From assembly GCA_964632485.1 (NCBI GenBank), contig CAZWDO010000003.1:120690-184689 (forward strand): a DNA stretch of 64,000 bases, written 5' to 3'. The notes beneath the pieces were generated by a model that was not told the DNA's origin, did no database searches, and saw only the letters and a list, made by a program, of their open reading frames with translations. The position numbers and the translations under genes are program-made. Below are positions 9,479 to 17,915 of the stretch, one piece after another (within the stretch, counting starts at the first letter, position 1; each line of letters starts with the position of its first letter). The DNA is from CAZWDO01 sp964632485 [NCBI: uncultured bacterium]. GTDB lineage: Bacteria; JAGOEH01.

Positions 9479-11965
9479 ATGCGAACATATTTCATTATTA
9501 TCTTGATTTTCAGTTCATCTGTTCTTTTTGGGCAGGTCACGGGCCTTGCCGGCTGGGATATTTTTCTCGATCCGGGGCATAGTCAAAAAGAGAACATGGG
9601 TATTTACAATTATTCAGAAGCGGAAAAAGTAGTCCGGGTTGGTTTGGCGTTACGAGAATTATTGTTGACGACGACCGACATTGACACAGTCTATATTTGC
9701 CGGGACGATGATACGGATTATGTTTCATTATCGCAGCGGACTGACCGGGCAAATTCATTGGGAGCGGCATGGTATCATTCGATTCATAGTGATGCCGGCT
9801 CGGCTACAGTCAACACTAATCTTTTGCTTTGGGGGCAATATGCTTCTGGAGTTGAAAAGGTTCCTGGAGGGGGCCAGGGTATGAGCGCTATCATGATTGA
9901 ATATTTGAATAATGGTTATCGTTCATCCGGACGTTCCTGGGGCGACTGCTCATTTTACGGTTGCTCAAGCGGGGGTCCCTATCTGCATGTTAACCGCACG
10001 ACGACCATGCCTTCCGAACTCAGTGAGGCCGGTTTTCATACCAATCCCGCCCAAAACCAGCGTAATATGAATCAGGAATGGAAAAAACTGGAGGCCTATA
10101 TTTTTTATTGGTCTATCCTGAAATATCATGGTTTGGCAATCCCTCCCGTTGGAATTGTCTGCGGGATAATCCGTGATCTGGAAAGCCAACTCCCCATTAA
10201 TGGCGCCTCGGTTAACATTCATGATCAAATTTACACAACGGATACCTATGAGTCGCTCTTTTATAAATATAGTAATGATCCGGAGCAGTTGCGCAATGGT
10301 TTTTATTTTATTGAGGGAGTACCACCCCAACAGACGGCGGATATTATTGTCACGGCCACTGACTATTATCCGGACACTACTTCGGTTTTTGTGATCGATT
10401 CATTTTTTACGTTTCAGGATATCTCGTTAGTTTCCACCGTACCGCCAACTATCATCAGCAGCGAGCCTACGCCGAACGATTCAACCTACAAAATCGACAA
10501 CCCGATTGTCGTTTATTTTAGCCGACCCATGGATACGGCTAGCGTGTCGGCTGCCTGGGACCTTAATCCTGATTGTCCGGGAATTTTTAAATGGAATAGC
10601 TCCCGAACATCTTTAACCTTTACTCCGGTTGCTCTTTCAGCGGAAACTCAGTATCAATTGACGATCCAGGCCACGGCTCATGATCAGTATAACCATCCCC
10701 TGGATGGGAATGGAGATCAATCCGGTGGAGATGCTTTTGTATTGAATTTTCATACCGGATATCCTGATGTGTTGCCCCCTGAGATTATCAACGTCAATCC
10801 AACCGCTGGTTCGCTGGATATTGAACTTAATCCTATCATAACTCTGGTATTTAATGAACCCCTCGATTCCTTGTTTTTTTATGATACGAGTTTTGTGTTA
10901 AGTCCCTCTGCCCAATTGGATGATACGGTTCAAACGGTGATGCATTATTATACGTGCAATAGCAGGGGTATTGTCAGCTTGTATCCTCAGATTGAACTTC
11001 AATCCAACACACGCTACCGAGCGCGGATTAACCGGGGATTGAAAGACCGGTATGGCAATATTTTAAACAGGACTTCCCGATATTATTTTACAACGGGCGC
11101 GTACCGTTATATGCCGCGCGTTATTGATAATTTTGATTCCGACCCTCAACTCGGGAACTGGTTTGTTCCCCAACAGAGCGGAAGCACGACTGGAATAATT
11201 ACCGATAGTACGTATCGATCCAGTGATTCATCCATAGCGATTCCCGGCGTTGGAACCCATTATTCCATGCGCCTTGATTTTGGCTGGGACACAACGGACA
11301 ACGACTGGTTGATCCGTGAGTATCTTTCCGGCGGTTCCCCCCGATATGTACAATTCACGGCAGAGGATCAATTGCAGGTTTATATCTTTGGAGATAGTAG
11401 TCTGACATTATTTCGTTTTGCTGTTGATGATGGACTTCCAGCGGAAAGCGCTTCTCATCATGAAGTCAGTGAATGGATTTCTATCGACTGGTATGGCTGG
11501 CGCCTGGTCAGTTGGGATTTAGCTTCTGACCCGGTTGGTAGTTGGCTTGGAAATGGTGTCTTAGAAAACAATTTGCGTTTTGATAGTTTTCAACTTTCTT
11601 GGCAACCCGGAGCGAAAAGTAGTGGAACTCTCTATTTCGATGATTTGCGAGTTGCCCAGGTTGCGGTGGATGTGAATGAAGCCGAAGGGTTGGCGCAACT
11701 TTCACCGATCACTCGAATGGCGAATTATCCCAATCCTTTTAACGCGCAAACTCGCATAGAATTTGAATTGCCTCGTAAGGAACATGTGACGATCCATGTT
11801 TATGACATGTTGGGGGAAAGAATTGAAACTTTGCTTGATCAGGTATGTCCGGCAGGAAAGAATGCAATTATTTTTGATGCAACTCCTTTTCCTTCCGGTG
11901 TTCTTTTCTATCAATTGAAGACGGAACAGAGTGTTCTTACACAAAAAATGTTACTTTTAAAATAA
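9479..11965 (+). CDS. Secreted N-acetylmuramoyl-L-alanine amidase with Ig-like domains and C-terminal sorting domain
   Basis: 828 residues. Signal peptide (1-about 19). An Amidase_3 domain (about 25-220) has all zinc/catalytic positions: DPGHSQ, the Glu in NYSEAEKV, the His in YHSIHSDA and the Glu in LSEAGFHTN. It should cut the amide bond between MurNAc and the stem peptide. A carboxypeptidase-regulatory-like segment and two Big_5-type Ig-like domains (around PPTIISSEPTPNDS and PPEIINVNPTAGS) follow, then a region resembling a carbohydrate-binding sandwich (about 545-730). The last about 80 residues (YPNPFNAQTRIEF ... GVLFYQL) are the FlgD-like/type A sorting domain known from type IX-secreted FCB proteins. 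It is probably exported through the outer membrane. The ATG follows GAGG and lies 7 nt behind the propeller gene. Confidence 0.92.
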   Translation: MRTYFIIILIFSSSVLFGQVTGLAGWDIFLDPGHSQKENMGIYNYSEAEKVVRVGLALRELLLTTTDIDTVYICRDDDTDYVSLSQRTDRANSLGAAWYHSIHSDAGSATVNTNLLLWGQYASGVEKVPGGGQGMSAIMIEYLNNGYRSSGRSWGDCSFYGCSSGGPYLHVNRTTTMPSELSEAGFHTNPAQNQRNMNQEWKKLEAYIFYWSILKYHGLAIPPVGIVCGIIRDLESQLPINGASVNIHDQIYTTDTYESLFYKYSNDPEQLRNGFYFIEGVPPQQTADIIVTATDYYPDTTSVFVIDSFFTFQDISLVSTVPPTIISSEPTPNDSTYKIDNPIVVYFSRPMDTASVSAAWDLNPDCPGIFKWNSSRTSLTFTPVALSAETQYQLTIQATAHDQYNHPLDGNGDQSGGDAFVLNFHTGYPDVLPPEIINVNPTAGSLDIELNPIITLVFNEPLDSLFFYDTSFVLSPSAQLDDTVQTVMHYYTCNSRGIVSLYPQIELQSNTRYRARINRGLKDRYGNILNRTSRYYFTTGAYRYMPRVIDNFDSDPQLGNWFVPQQSGSTTGIITDSTYRSSDSSIAIPGVGTHYSMRLDFGWDTTDNDWLIREYLSGGSPRYVQFTAEDQLQVYIFGDSSLTLFRFAVDDGLPAESASHHEVSEWISIDWYGWRLVSWDLASDPVGSWLGNGVLENNLRFDSFQLSWQPGAKSSGTLYFDDLRVAQVAVDVNEAEGLAQLSPITRMANYPNPFNAQTRIEFELPRKEHVTIHVYDMLGERIETLLDQVCPAGKNAIIFDATPFPSGVLFYQLKTEQSVLTQKMLLLK

Positions 11966-11996
11966 AAAGCGCGTTTACAACGTTTTTTTTTTGAGT

Positions 11997-12035
11997 TACG
12001 GAAAAAAAATGAAACTATTTTTTTTAAGTTCCGTA
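11997..12035. repeat. AT-rich inverted repeat after the amidase gene
   Basis: TACGGAA (11997-12003) and TTCCGTA (12029-12035) are perfect inverted arms, continued inwards by runs of A and T. It could serve as a transcription end for the amidase operon or as a regulatory fold before the TonB-C gene. No GC-rich stem with a U-tail is present, so it is not a standard terminator. Confidence 0.4.
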
Positions 12036-12061
12036 TTGATTATTAGAACGTTGGAAATGAG

Positions 12062-12079
12062 ATTTTAACCGGTTAAAAT
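12062..12079. promoter_or_regulatory. Perfect 18-bp palindrome, possible operator
   Basis: ATTTTAACC/GGTTAAAAT is a perfect palindrome 43 nt before the ATG of the TonB-C gene. Its length and position fit a dimeric repressor or activator site. A partial copy of the core (TTTTAACCGGTTTAA) occurs at 12163-12177 inside the signal-peptide codons of the same gene. The regulator is unknown. Confidence 0.4.
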
Positions 12080-12122
12080 TTTCCAAAAAAAAGTTAAGAA
12101 AAAGTAAGACAAGGAGAAGAAA

Positions 12123-12518
12123 ATGAAAAAGCTAATCGCGCTTACCGTCCTGACCGTTTTGGTTTTAACCGGTTTAATGATTGCCAGTGAAGAAATTCAT
12201 ACCTTCATTCCCGATGGCGGGAAATTACCCAAAATCGTTGACAAAGTTGAACCGATGATTGATCCAAACGATGTGGCTGAACCTTATTACGGGAAAGTTT
12301 TTTTGAAAATTGCTTTGAATACAGATGGAAAGATTATGGATGAAAAAATTGAAGTCGTAAAAAATGGTTCAGAAAATGATGTTGTTGCGAAAGCCGCAGT
12401 AGATGCCGTAAAAAAATATAAATTTACTGCTGCAGAAATTGATGGTAAAGCGGTGAATTACTGGATAATGGTCCCCGTAGATTTTTCTAAATCCTGGAAT
12501 AAAGCCAAAACTGAATAA
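12123..12518 (+). CDS. Periplasmic TonB C-terminal domain protein
   Basis: 131 residues. A signal peptide (about 1-22) is followed directly by a TonB_C-type domain: GKVFLKIALNTDGKI, then AVDAVKKYKFTAAEIDGKAV and VPVDF at the end. Unlike a true TonB it has no proline-rich spacer and, if the signal is cleaved, no membrane anchor. It may be a free periplasmic adaptor for outer-membrane transporters or an unrelated use of the fold. AAGGAG precedes the ATG at 12123. A strong terminator follows at 12545, so it is probably a single-gene unit. Confidence 0.82.
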   Translation: MKKLIALTVLTVLVLTGLMIASEEIHTFIPDGGKLPKIVDKVEPMIDPNDVAEPYYGKVFLKIALNTDGKIMDEKIEVVKNGSENDVVAKAAVDAVKKYKFTAAEIDGKAVNYWIMVPVDFSKSWNKAKTE

Positions 12519-12544
12519 ACTAAATACTCCCTCCTACTGTTAGA

Positions 12545-12579
12545 AAAACCCCTCTTTCAATGGAAGAGGGGTTTTTTCT
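12545..12579. terminator. Rho-independent terminator
   Basis: The 12-bp stem AAAACCCCTCTT / AAGAGGGGTTTT encloses a 7-nt loop, and a run of T follows. It ends the TonB-C gene. The A-rich left side lets it also work for the convergent OPT transporter gene. Confidence 0.92.
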
Positions 12580-12711
12580 TTCTCCTACTGATAACCTTTT
12601 TTTCTCAGCTTAATGCTACAAACCCCCAATGAGATTTACTTACAGATCCTATTTTACACTATCCGGAAGGTTATAAACGCAGCCGGGAAGAAAGTTGACC
12701 GTGAATTATAA

Positions 12712-14754
12712 TCAGTTATGCTCGGGACCGTGTTTTTTTCCTTTTTTTACAATCAGATAATAGGAAAACAGGGCTAAGGCGATAATAGCCAGAAACCCTA
12801 ATTTTTCGGCTGAAGGCGATTCGACCCATTCATTTGTTCCCAGAGCTTGAGTCAAAGTCCAGAAATCTCCATAATAAACTTTACCAATATAAGTAATAAA
12901 AGCGGCGATTACGCCCATGATGGCTCCGCCAGCGATGTAACCGGAAGCAACCAGAGTTCCGCGTTCATTGCGTTGGTTGGAAATTTCCGGATCACTGCTG
13001 CTTTTTTTTACAAAATGAGATACCAGACCGCCTAACAGAATGGGGGTATTCAGGTGCAAAGGCAAATACATTCCTAATGCGAATGCAAGGGGAGGGATTC
13101 CAAGCCATTCGAGGATGATTGCGAAAAGAGCTCCGGCAAAATAGAGCATCCAGGGGGCGCTTTGACCTGTCATCAGAGGTTTAATTACAGCGGCCATGGC
13201 GGACGCCTGGGGCGCTTCCAGCCCGCCAGGTCCGAATCCATAAGCGCGATAGAGGACCATTATTACATAGCCGACTGACAGGGATGCCACGATGGTGCCG
13301 ATAAACTTGAATCGTTCCTGGTGGTAAGGAGTAGAGCCCAGCCAATAGCCGATCTTTAAGTCTGTAATGAATCCCCCGGCCATTGAGAGCGACGTGCAGA
13401 CAACCCCGCCAATCAGCAGGGCGGCTAAAATTCCATCATCTCCTTTTAAACCTACCGAGACCAGAATGACTGAAGAGAGGATCAAGGTCATCAACGTCAT
13501 CCCCGAGACAGGGTTTGTACCGACGATGGCGATAGCGCGCGCTGCCACCGTTGTAAAAAGAAATGAAATGACCGTTACAATCAGCAGCCCTGACAGCGCG
13601 TGGACAACGTTCTGCTTTACAACCAGGAAATAGAAGAAGACGAACAACCCCATCAAGGCGGCCACGATCATTACGGCATTCCATTTCATGCTGATATCCC
13701 GTTGAGTGCGTTCACTCGCCGTGTTATTGGCATGGATATTTTTCCCGCCGGTAATTTCATTGAATGCCAGTTTAAAAGCGCCGCCGATGATTTTGCTGGA
13801 TTTCAGCACGCCAATAATTCCGGCGGCGGCTATACCTCCGATTCCAATATGCCGGACATACCCGGCAAAAATTTCGGTGGGCGTCATCGAGCCGATGGGT
13901 AGCAATCCGCTGATAGTTTCAGGGCTGACTTGAAGTGAGGCAATTACAGCATGGCTGATATACGCAACGGATGGAATAATAACCCACCACGCCACAAATG
14001 AACCGCAGGCAATAATCAATGAGTATTTCAAGCCCACGATATAGCCTAATCCCATAACTGCCGCGCCGATATTGATATTAAATTCCCATTTCAATGATTG
14101 CGATAGAGCTCTTCCCCAACCGAAGACCCGAGTGGAAACAACTTCTTTAAACAAACCGATACCTGAAATAAGAAAATCATAAATTCCGCCAATCGCAGCA
14201 GCGATCACTAAAGTAGCGGCATGTTCTCCACCTGCTTCACCGGCAATTAACACTTCGGTCGTCGCCGTCGCTTCGGGAAATGGAAATTGACCATGCATAT
14301 CTTTTACAAAGTATTTTCTAAAAGGAATCAAAAAAAGCATTCCCAGGATACCGCCGGATGCTGAGGCAAGGAAGATTTGCCAAAAACTGGCTTCAATATT
14401 CAACAGATAGAGACCGGGAATTGTAAAAATCGCTCCGGCAACTACTAAGCCTGAACTAGCGCCAATTGATTGGACGATCACGTTTTGTAGCAAGGCGTTT
14501 TTTTTCCGGAATGCAGAAGAAATTCCCACTGCCAGGATAGCAATTGGTATCGCCGCTTCGAACACCTGGCCGATTTTTAGTCCCAAATAGGCGGCCGCTG
14601 CGGAAAACACAACGGCAAATAGCAGGCCGAATCCTACCGAATAGGGGGTCAATTCCGGTACAACTCGATTGGCGGGGATTACCGGTAAATAAACTTCCCC
14701 GGGTTTTAATTCCCGATACGCATTCTCGGGCAAACTCAGTCTGGAAGGTTCCAT
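12712..14754 (-). CDS. OPT-family oligopeptide transporter
   Basis: 680 residues with about 15 hydrophobic segments, typical in length for the OPT family. GLKIGQVFEAAIPIAI near residue 60 and FPEATATTEVL near 160 are conserved OPT segments, as is YHQERFKFIGT in the second half. Members import peptides or metal chelates by proton symport; prokaryotic members are poorly studied, so the substrate cannot be given. AAAGGAG stands 5 nt before the ATG. A promoter at 14883-14911 reads towards it. It appears to be a single-gene unit. Confidence 0.9.
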   Translation of the reverse strand: MEPSRLSLPENAYRELKPGEVYLPVIPANRVVPELTPYSVGFGLLFAVVFSAAAAYLGLKIGQVFEAAIPIAILAVGISSAFRKKNALLQNVIVQSIGASSGLVVAGAIFTIPGLYLLNIEASFWQIFLASASGGILGMLFLIPFRKYFVKDMHGQFPFPEATATTEVLIAGEAGGEHAATLVIAAAIGGIYDFLISGIGLFKEVVSTRVFGWGRALSQSLKWEFNINIGAAVMGLGYIVGLKYSLIIACGSFVAWWVIIPSVAYISHAVIASLQVSPETISGLLPIGSMTPTEIFAGYVRHIGIGGIAAAGIIGVLKSSKIIGGAFKLAFNEITGGKNIHANNTASERTQRDISMKWNAVMIVAALMGLFVFFYFLVVKQNVVHALSGLLIVTVISFLFTTVAARAIAIVGTNPVSGMTLMTLILSSVILVSVGLKGDDGILAALLIGGVVCTSLSMAGGFITDLKIGYWLGSTPYHQERFKFIGTIVASLSVGYVIMVLYRAYGFGPGGLEAPQASAMAAVIKPLMTGQSAPWMLYFAGALFAIILEWLGIPPLAFALGMYLPLHLNTPILLGGLVSHFVKKSSSDPEISNQRNERGTLVASGYIAGGAIMGVIAAFITYIGKVYYGDFWTLTQALGTNEWVESPSAEKLGFLAIIALALFSYYLIVKKGKKHGPEHN

Positions 14755-14882
14755 GCAGACTCCTTTCTTTAAGTAGTAGATGTGTCTTTGTTTCGTACTT
14801 TAAATTTTTCAATCAATAATCGCATATTGACTTTGGGCATTCCGCAATTTTAAGGCTATTGATTAAAATGTACGCTTAATCC

Positions 14883-14911
14883 ATTTTAAATTGTTTTTCA
14901 TAATTTGTCAA
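14883..14911 (-). promoter_or_regulatory. Sigma70-type promoter for the OPT transporter gene
   Basis: On the minus strand TTGACA (14906-14911), a 17-nt spacer and TAAAAT (14883-14888), pointing to the ATG at 14754 with a leader of about 120 nt. Confidence 0.65.
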
Positions 14912-14956
14912 GAAAAAATTTATTTTAAATCCGTCTTGAAGATTTTATTCGCCGAC

Positions 14957-14986
14957 TTGACAAATTTCATGTTTTGCTCATACAAT
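14957..14986 (+). promoter_or_regulatory. Upstream promoter candidate for the helicase gene
   Basis: TTGACA (14957-14962), an 18-nt spacer and TACAAT (14981-14986). It lies about 95 nt before the nearer promoter at 15077, so the helicase gene may have two start points. Confidence 0.5.
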
Positions 14987-15076
14987 GCCCGAAAATTCAC
15001 TGGGTGTTTAATATTCCTGATTCATAGATTTAGGACTCAGTTTGATTTCTAAAAAAAAAAAATTATTTTAAAGGTC

Positions 15077-15105
15077 TTGACTTTCAATTTAAAATTTCCT
15101 ATAAT
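15077..15105 (+). promoter_or_regulatory. Near-consensus promoter for the helicase gene
   Basis: TTGACT (15077-15082), exactly 17 nt, then the perfect box TATAAT (15100-15105). Transcription would start near 15112, just before the SD site GGAG at 15128. The longest open frame of the helicase begins at the TTG inside the -35 box, so that start cannot be used from this promoter. Confidence 0.8.
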
Positions 15106-15136
15106 AATTATCAATTTTAAGCTGAACGGAGATGAT

Positions 15137-17668
15137 TTGGAACGATCTTTACTAAAAATATCCAGGTATATCGATGAAGCGATGAGGCTTTGGGATTCAA
15201 ATCCTGAACTGGTTAAAAGTCGCCAGTTTTTTGATATCTGGCATACCTTGGAACAGCCAGAACCTTTTTTTATTGATAAGGTCCGTTTTAAAGTTCAGGG
15301 AATACCGATTCAACTAATCGCTCAGTGTCGGGATAAAGTCGCCTATTTCGAGTGGAATGAAGAGTTCCAATGCGCGGCAATCGTGATTGAAACCGAGCCG
15401 GATCCTGTGCGGGTGTTTATCCAGTTTGATCATGGAGGTCCCGTCATCCAGCAAGTAGTTAAAGGAGCCTCGAATCAACTCTCGGAAACCGGTACATTAA
15501 TAGAATTAATCCACCATGTCATTGCCTCATGTAAACGGGAAGATCCGGATTGTTCGCTTCTTAAGATGCCGCGTAATCTATTTATAGAAAAAGTAGCATC
15601 TTTCAACAATGAGTATTCCCGTGAACTTATTGCGCAGATAAAAAAAATGAAACTTACCGAAATTCGTGGTTTAATAAAGAAAGCTGCCAGTGATATGGCG
15701 CGTGATGAATTGAGTCCTCAGCTCAGCCTCTCCCTGGGTGGGAATTATGCGACCGGGCATGATGGAATGGGGGACCAAAAATTACCAATTATATGCGAGA
15801 TTCCTCAGCGAGCCGAATGGAGCATTCGAAAGGAAATTGAGTTCCTAATCTATTCGGTTTCAGCGCATATTCAGTATGAGCAGGAGTATTTGCTGGATTT
15901 GTCTTCAGCGGAGATTATTGATGGGGAAAAAAATATCAAATCGAATGAAATCGCCATTAAGATAACGATTGATCCCAATCTGTATTGTCCCGAAGACAAT
16001 GTGTTAGTGTTATATCGAAAAGATGACCCAACCGGAATCGGTTTATTGCATGTTGATTTAGCGGATAATAATAAGCTTTATGGTCGGATCCACTCGAAGC
16101 AGCTTGCCGAATTTGTTTCTTCAATGGATAATTTTTATGCGCGTTCCCGCAAACATCCGCGTGATTTTATAGTCGAATCATTTCAAAAGGGACTTCATTA
16201 TATCCAATCAGATAGTGAGGAAGCTTCTCTGGCGTTTCAGTCCGCAATCGGCAGTAGCGCCATCAAGCTTTCGTACGATTATATTCCCGGAGCGCCAGAA
16301 GAATTGGATTCCTCACAAAAAATTGCCTGGAGCGTAGCTGTGGATGAGCGCAATCCGGCATCAATCATTCAGGGACCTCCCGGTACCGGTAAATCATTTG
16401 TCTTGGAAAAAGTAATCCGTCAATTGGTAAAAGCCGGGAAACGCATTGTTTTTACCGCGCCATCCAATTTAGCCGTGGATACCATTCTATTGAAAATAAA
16501 GGATTTGCCTTTTATTCGATGTACTTCCGTTCAGTTTGGGATTGATCCTGAACTGCGGGATTATTGGTCGGGTAGCCCCGAAGCCTTCGCCCGTTTTACT
16601 AAAAAAAGAGTGGAATTTAAAGGAGGTGGAGTCTGGGCTGGAACCCATCTCGGGCTTTTACTGACCCCGCAGGTGCAATCGGAAGTAGAATACCGGGGAG
16701 TGTTCGATGTAATAATTTATGATGAAGCTGGAATGTCGCGCATGGAAGAGTTTTTTCTAACCACTCAGCTTGCGCGGCGCTTTGTACTTTTTGGTGACCA
16801 TAAGCAATTGCCCCCTTTCCCTCCCTTGCGTCCGGTGCTCGACGATTTAAAAAAACATTTTAGCGCCATTCCTAAAGCCTATTGGGAATTGATTAAAATA
16901 AGCCCCCTCGAATGGCTGGAAAAATACCGCCGCTTCCCGATTATCTTATTAACTTCATCTTATCGCTGCCAAAATCCGCGATTGTTGCGTTTTTCATCGG
17001 TTCTTTTTTATCAGGGGGAAGTCAAGACCAGCCAAAATGCCGAGTATTTTCAGTTGGCGTTTAATGAACGACAGGAGAAATTTCCGCCATCGACACTTGT
17101 ATTCTTTCGGACGAGCCAACTTCCCTTTGAAATTAAAAAAGAGACTCTTAGTTTTTCTAAAGGAAAACCCGGAATTGAGAATAGACTGGAGATACAACTT
17201 TGCCTGCGGGAATTTTACAATCGTTTAAATAAATACCCTTTGCATGAGATTACTATCATCACTCCCTATAAGCGGCAGGTTAAACGTATCCGCGAGCTGC
17301 TTGATCATAAAAAAGTCGAAGAAATCCGGCATGAAAAGATCAATGATGAACAGTGGGAGCGCTATCTCTACAGCAGAATCGCGACAGTGGATAGTTTCCA
17401 GGGTTGTGAAAGTGACGTAACAATTATATCGTATGTTCGCAGTAATCAAAAAGGCGGAATCGGCTTCGTTGAGGATCATAATCGAATTAACGTCGCCCAT
17501 ACTCGTTGCCGCAAGGAATTGGTGATCATTGGCGATCTGGAATGCTTGAAATCCCAGGCTGGAACAGCGGTCTTTTCACGCATGGAGCGCGCGTTCACTC
17601 TTGACGGAACGATTGTCGATGTCTCGCTGGAGGAAGCGACCGCCATGTTGAAATCCCCGGAACCGTAA
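15137..17668 (+). CDS. Superfamily 1 helicase, UPF1/DNA2-like (AAA_11/AAA_12)
   Basis: About 844 residues from the TTG at 15137, placed 5 nt behind GGAG and downstream of the TATAAT promoter. The N-terminal about 390 residues are of unknown fold. The helicase core has motif I GPPGTGKS (near 414), motif II DEAG (near 528), motif III GDHKQLPP (near 553), motif IV TSYRCQNP, motif V DSFQGCES (near 751) and motif VI RINVAHTRCR. Family members unwind RNA or DNA 5' to 3'. The substrate here is open. No nuclease motif was seen and no partner gene lies beside it; stand-alone relatives occur both in housekeeping and in defence contexts. It is probably cytoplasmic and monocistronic. Confidence 0.9.
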   Translation: MERSLLKISRYIDEAMRLWDSNPELVKSRQFFDIWHTLEQPEPFFIDKVRFKVQGIPIQLIAQCRDKVAYFEWNEEFQCAAIVIETEPDPVRVFIQFDHGGPVIQQVVKGASNQLSETGTLIELIHHVIASCKREDPDCSLLKMPRNLFIEKVASFNNEYSRELIAQIKKMKLTEIRGLIKKAASDMARDELSPQLSLSLGGNYATGHDGMGDQKLPIICEIPQRAEWSIRKEIEFLIYSVSAHIQYEQEYLLDLSSAEIIDGEKNIKSNEIAIKITIDPNLYCPEDNVLVLYRKDDPTGIGLLHVDLADNNKLYGRIHSKQLAEFVSSMDNFYARSRKHPRDFIVESFQKGLHYIQSDSEEASLAFQSAIGSSAIKLSYDYIPGAPEELDSSQKIAWSVAVDERNPASIIQGPPGTGKSFVLEKVIRQLVKAGKRIVFTAPSNLAVDTILLKIKDLPFIRCTSVQFGIDPELRDYWSGSPEAFARFTKKRVEFKGGGVWAGTHLGLLLTPQVQSEVEYRGVFDVIIYDEAGMSRMEEFFLTTQLARRFVLFGDHKQLPPFPPLRPVLDDLKKHFSAIPKAYWELIKISPLEWLEKYRRFPIILLTSSYRCQNPRLLRFSSVLFYQGEVKTSQNAEYFQLAFNERQEKFPPSTLVFFRTSQLPFEIKKETLSFSKGKPGIENRLEIQLCLREFYNRLNKYPLHEITIITPYKRQVKRIRELLDHKKVEEIRHEKINDEQWERYLYSRIATVDSFQGCESDVTIISYVRSNQKGGIGFVEDHNRINVAHTRCRKELVIIGDLECLKSQAGTAVFSRMERAFTLDGTIVDVSLEEATAMLKSPEP

Positions 17669-17915
17669 AAGAATAAGTACTCTCGCCTATTGAGTGGACT
17701 TCACATCTCCACTAAAGGATCCTTGCAGGAGTGTTGTTCACGCCAAAAAATTATGATTTTAATAAAAGCCGTACAATGAATACGATTTACAGCTATTGTA
17801 AAAATAATATTTATAATTAAAAAAAATAATTGAAAAAAATAATTTATTTCTTATATTTTCTATTAGTACTATGCTAAATACGACAGAATACTAAAATTTA
17901 AGGAAAGGAATAGGT

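Larger units (their letters stand above)
14755..15136. other. Intergenic region between divergent OPT transporter and helicase genes
   Basis: Very AT-rich. It contains one minus-strand promoter (14883-14911) and two plus-strand promoters (14957-14986 and 15077-15105). No coding frame with an SD site or RNA gene was seen in it. Confidence 0.6.

Noticed and set aside
15077-15136. N-terminal extension of the helicase frame
   Set aside because: The TTG start lies in the -35 box of a TTGACT-N17-TATAAT promoter and no SD site precedes it.
17693-17713. AGTGGA/TCCACT hairpin after the helicase gene
   Set aside because: Stem of 6 bp with a 9-nt loop and no T-run; too weak to call a terminator.
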